Assembly (NCBI GenBank): GCA_016285215.1
Contig: JAEEQI010000044.1
Location: 1 to 15,696, forward strand
DNA from: Bacteroidales bacterium
GTDB lineage: Bacteria; Bacteroidota; Bacteroidia; Bacteroidales; UBA932
Direction of reading: 5' to 3'
DNA: 15,696 bases
Program-made: the position numbers and the translations under genes
Shown here: in pieces, positions 13,829 through 15,696 of the stretch
Layout: each line of letters starts with the position of its first letter
Numbering within the stretch: the stretch's first letter is position 1
Notes under the pieces: generated by a model
The model's database searches: none
What the model saw: the letters and a program-made list of their open reading frames with translations, nothing else
Told to the model about the DNA's origin: nothing

Positions 13829-14799
13829 AACCTATATAGTTGGTTCACCAAATGGGTGAAAAGGATTTTCTGATTCACGTTACGCTCCAGCAGCAGCAGG
13901 GAGCGGTCCAGGCATTCCAGCGCCTTGCGCGGGAAAGTTGGTTTAAGGGCCGAAGACAGGCGTCCGTACCACTCCCGCTCCCCTTCCGGGATGTGAGCCA
14001 GCTGGGGGCTCTTCTGCAGGAGGAACAGGCGGCGGAGGTCTTCGGCGGCCAGCCGGCAAAAGGTCTTCTGCTGCTCGCGGACCTTGAGGTCGGCCACGGC
14101 GTCGCCGGTTTCCAGGGCCTTCAGCAGATCCTTCTGGGCCACGGCCTCCAGGAGGTCGTGGAAGAGGTCCTGCAGCACGGCGTTGCCGGCTACTTCGGCC
14201 TGATGTACCTCGGCGTCGGCCTCGGGCGTAAGCGGTTGTACCCGCATATGCAGGCAGCGCGAGGAGATGGTCTGGAGCACCTTCTCGGGAGCCTGGGTGA
14301 TGAGAACGAAGAGCGTTTTCTGCGGCGGTTCCTCCACCATCTTGAGGAGGGCGTTGGCCGCCTGCACGTTCATCTTCTCCGGGAGGTACAGCACCACCGT
14401 GCGCCAGCCTCCCTCAACGGCACTCAGCGACAGGCGCTCCAGCACACTGCGGGCCTCGTTCACGGAGATGCCGGCCTGCTTGCCTTCGATGCCAATGGCA
14501 CTGTAGAGCTCGTTTTCGTAGAAATAAGGGTTCTGCAGCAAAAGCTCCCGGAAGGGGGCAATGAACTGCAGCGATACGGGTTTGTCCGGTCCCGCTACCG
14601 GGAACACAAAATGGATGTCCGGGTGGATGAGCTTCTTCACGCGGGGATTGCCGCCGTAAAGCTCTTCCAGGAAATTCAGCACCAGCGGAAAGGCGCAGCC
14701 TCCGTCGTCCTGGTGCAGGAGCAGGGCGTGCGGAATGTGGCCGCTCTCCACCATCTGGTGCAAAGCGTTCATGACTTCCGTATTCCCGTAAACTCTCAT
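13825..14799 (-). CDS. holB: DNA polymerase III delta' subunit
   Basis: Delta' is the rigid stator of the clamp loader that places the beta sliding clamp on DNA. It has 324 residues, normal for the family. The N-terminal AAA+ domain has IPHALLLHQDDGG (22-34) where a P-loop would be: the GxxGxGKT pattern is lost, as expected for delta', which does not hydrolyse ATP. EKMNVQAANALLKMVEEPP (141-159) and TLFVLIT are the most conserved stretch, and the S180-R181-C182 sensor motif that acts in trans on the neighbouring tau/gamma ATP site is intact. The zinc module cysteines of the E. coli protein are absent. It overlaps the gene on each side by 4 nt. Confidence 0.92.
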   Translation of the reverse strand: MRVYGNTEVMNALHQMVESGHIPHALLLHQDDGGCAFPLVLNFLEELYGGNPRVKKLIHPDIHFVFPVAGPDKPVSLQFIAPFRELLLQNPYFYENELYSAIGIEGKQAGISVNEARSVLERLSLSAVEGGWRTVVLYLPEKMNVQAANALLKMVEEPPQKTLFVLITQAPEKVLQTISSRCLHMRVQPLTPEADAEVHQAEVAGNAVLQDLFHDLLEAVAQKDLLKALETGDAVADLKVREQQKTFCRLAAEDLRRLFLLQKSPQLAHIPEGEREWYGRLSSALKPTFPRKALECLDRSLLLLERNVNQKILFTHLVNQLYRL

Positions 14800-15696
14800 T
14801 TTTCCCTTTGACCCACAAAGCGGGCCAGTTTTTCAAGATACTCTTTATCCTTGGACTCCGGCAGCACGTGCAGATAGGAGATACCCATCTCCACGTGATT
14901 CTCCATCTCGGCCACCGCCAGGGAAACGCCATCGTGCTCCTTGACAAAGGCCGAAACCTCCGCAGCCAGCGACGGATCGTCGGCTATGCGGGCCACCAGG
15001 CCCCGGATGCGTTTTTGCTCTTCGGGCGAAACCTGCTCCAGCGCGCATAGCAGCGGCTGGGTAATCTTCTGTTCCAGGAGATCGATGCCCACCGGCTTGC
15101 CCAGGGCTTCCGCCGCATCTGAATAATCAAAGATATCATCCTTGATCTGGAAGGCCAGGCCCAGCTGGACGGCAAAGTCTCCCATGGCACGGACCACGCT
15201 TTCCTCGGCCCCTACGGAGATAGCGGCCGAAAGGGCCGTAGACTCAAACAGGGAGGCGGTTTTTCCGTAGATAATGCGCAGGTAATCGGCCTGGGTGGTG
15301 TCTCCCGAGGTGGCTTTCTGCATCTGCAGGAGCTCGCCTTCCGTAAGATGGCCCAGGGTCTGGGCAAAGAGCCGGAGCACGCGGTCGGTCTCCCGACGGG
15401 CCCCCAGAATGAGCCGCAGACATTTCTGCAGCCAGTAATCGCCTATCAGCACGGCCGCAGAGCCTCCCAGCAGGGAAGCTACCGTAGGCATACCCCGGCG
15501 CTCCGTGGCACCGTCCACCACATCGTCGTGCAGGAGGGTGGCGTTGTGCAGGAGCTCCGTAGCGGCCGCATAACGGTACGTATCCTCGGGCGGCGGCGTT
15601 GCGGCTCCCGCCGCCTCGGCCACCAGTAAGGCCAGGATGGGACGCATCATCTTGCCCGGATGCTCCCGCAGGCTGCGGTTGGTACTATCCCGGAGC
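14796..15696 (-). CDS. Long-chain polyprenyl diphosphate synthase, N-terminus outside window
   Basis: This trans-prenyltransferase condenses isopentenyl diphosphate onto an allylic primer; in Bacteroidota the product usually feeds menaquinone side chains. The frame is open through the right edge; the true start lies beyond 15696. Visible in order: the substrate-binding GKMMRP (ending near 15645), the first aspartate-rich motif in LLHDDVVD, followed by GATERRGMPT, and the second in FQIKDDIFDY (near 15130). A small residue (Ala) sits five positions before the first aspartate motif, which points to long-chain product rather than farnesyl or geranylgeranyl diphosphate. This is a rule of thumb, so exact chain length is unknown. 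The stop overlaps the holB start by 4 nt. Confidence 0.93.
   Translation of the reverse strand, partial: LRDSTNRSLREHPGKMMRPILALLVAEAAGAATPPPEDTYRYAAATELLHNATLLHDDVVDGATERRGMPTVASLLGGSAAVLIGDYWLQKCLRLILGARRETDRVLRLFAQTLGHLTEGELLQMQKATSGDTTQADYLRIIYGKTASLFESTALSAAISVGAEESVVRAMGDFAVQLGLAFQIKDDIFDYSDAAEALGKPVGIDLLEQKITQPLLCALEQVSPEEQKRIRGLVARIADDPSLAAEVSAFVKEHDGVSLAVAEMENHVEMGISYLHVLPESKDKEYLEKLARFVGQREK

Overview
The window is a stretch of Bacteroidota chromosome, most likely a gut-type member of Bacteroidales. The reasons are the gene set and order (rseC-rnfBCDGEA, a RicT/PSP1 protein next to gldH, a DksA-unrelated C4 zinc-ribbon coiled-coil protein next to nif3), two promoters matching the Bacteroidota TTTG / TAnnTTTG consensus, and a lipoprotein with a K/E-rich stretch after its lipobox cysteine. 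Genus cannot be fixed from the sequence. Every gene I can support lies on the minus strand, so transcription runs from high to low coordinates. No rRNA, tRNA, CRISPR array, insertion sequence or phage gene was seen.

Reading in the direction of transcription, the first unit (15696 to 11440) is a tight block: a polyprenyl diphosphate synthase (its N-terminus is outside the window), DNA polymerase III delta' (holB), RicT/PSP1, the lipoprotein GldH and the tRNA m7G methyltransferase TrmB. Adjacent genes overlap by 1-4 nt, which suggests coupled translation. The unit ends in an intrinsic terminator whose 5' arm includes the last codons and stop of trmB.

A short intergenic region (11328-11439) follows, made almost entirely of hairpins plus a consensus promoter. 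It opens a second unit of 12 genes (11327 to 1704) with no gap above about 30 nt: a small MerR-type regulator, Nif3, a C4 zinc-ribbon coiled-coil protein, the replicative helicase DnaB, a secreted DUF3108 protein, RseC, and the six-subunit Rnf complex in the order B-C-D-G-E-A. Rnf oxidises reduced ferredoxin with NAD+ and couples this to ion export across the inner membrane. RnfB takes electrons in, RnfC meets NAD(H), RnfD and RnfG carry covalent FMN, and RnfA/RnfE form the membrane core. The unit closes at a strong hairpin terminator (1647-1682).

The third unit starts at a separate promoter near 1506-1536, has a leader of about 250 nt, and encodes a long coiled-coil lipoprotein that runs off the left edge. 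It is poorer in G+C than the Rnf genes.

Most of the window is recognisable housekeeping and energy metabolism; I see no convincing undescribed multi-gene system. The parts most worth a second look are the coiled-coil lipoprotein with its long structured leader, the hairpin-packed trmB/merR intergenic region with two adjacent C-GNA-G-capped hairpins, and the apparent placement of dnaB and rnf in one transcription unit.
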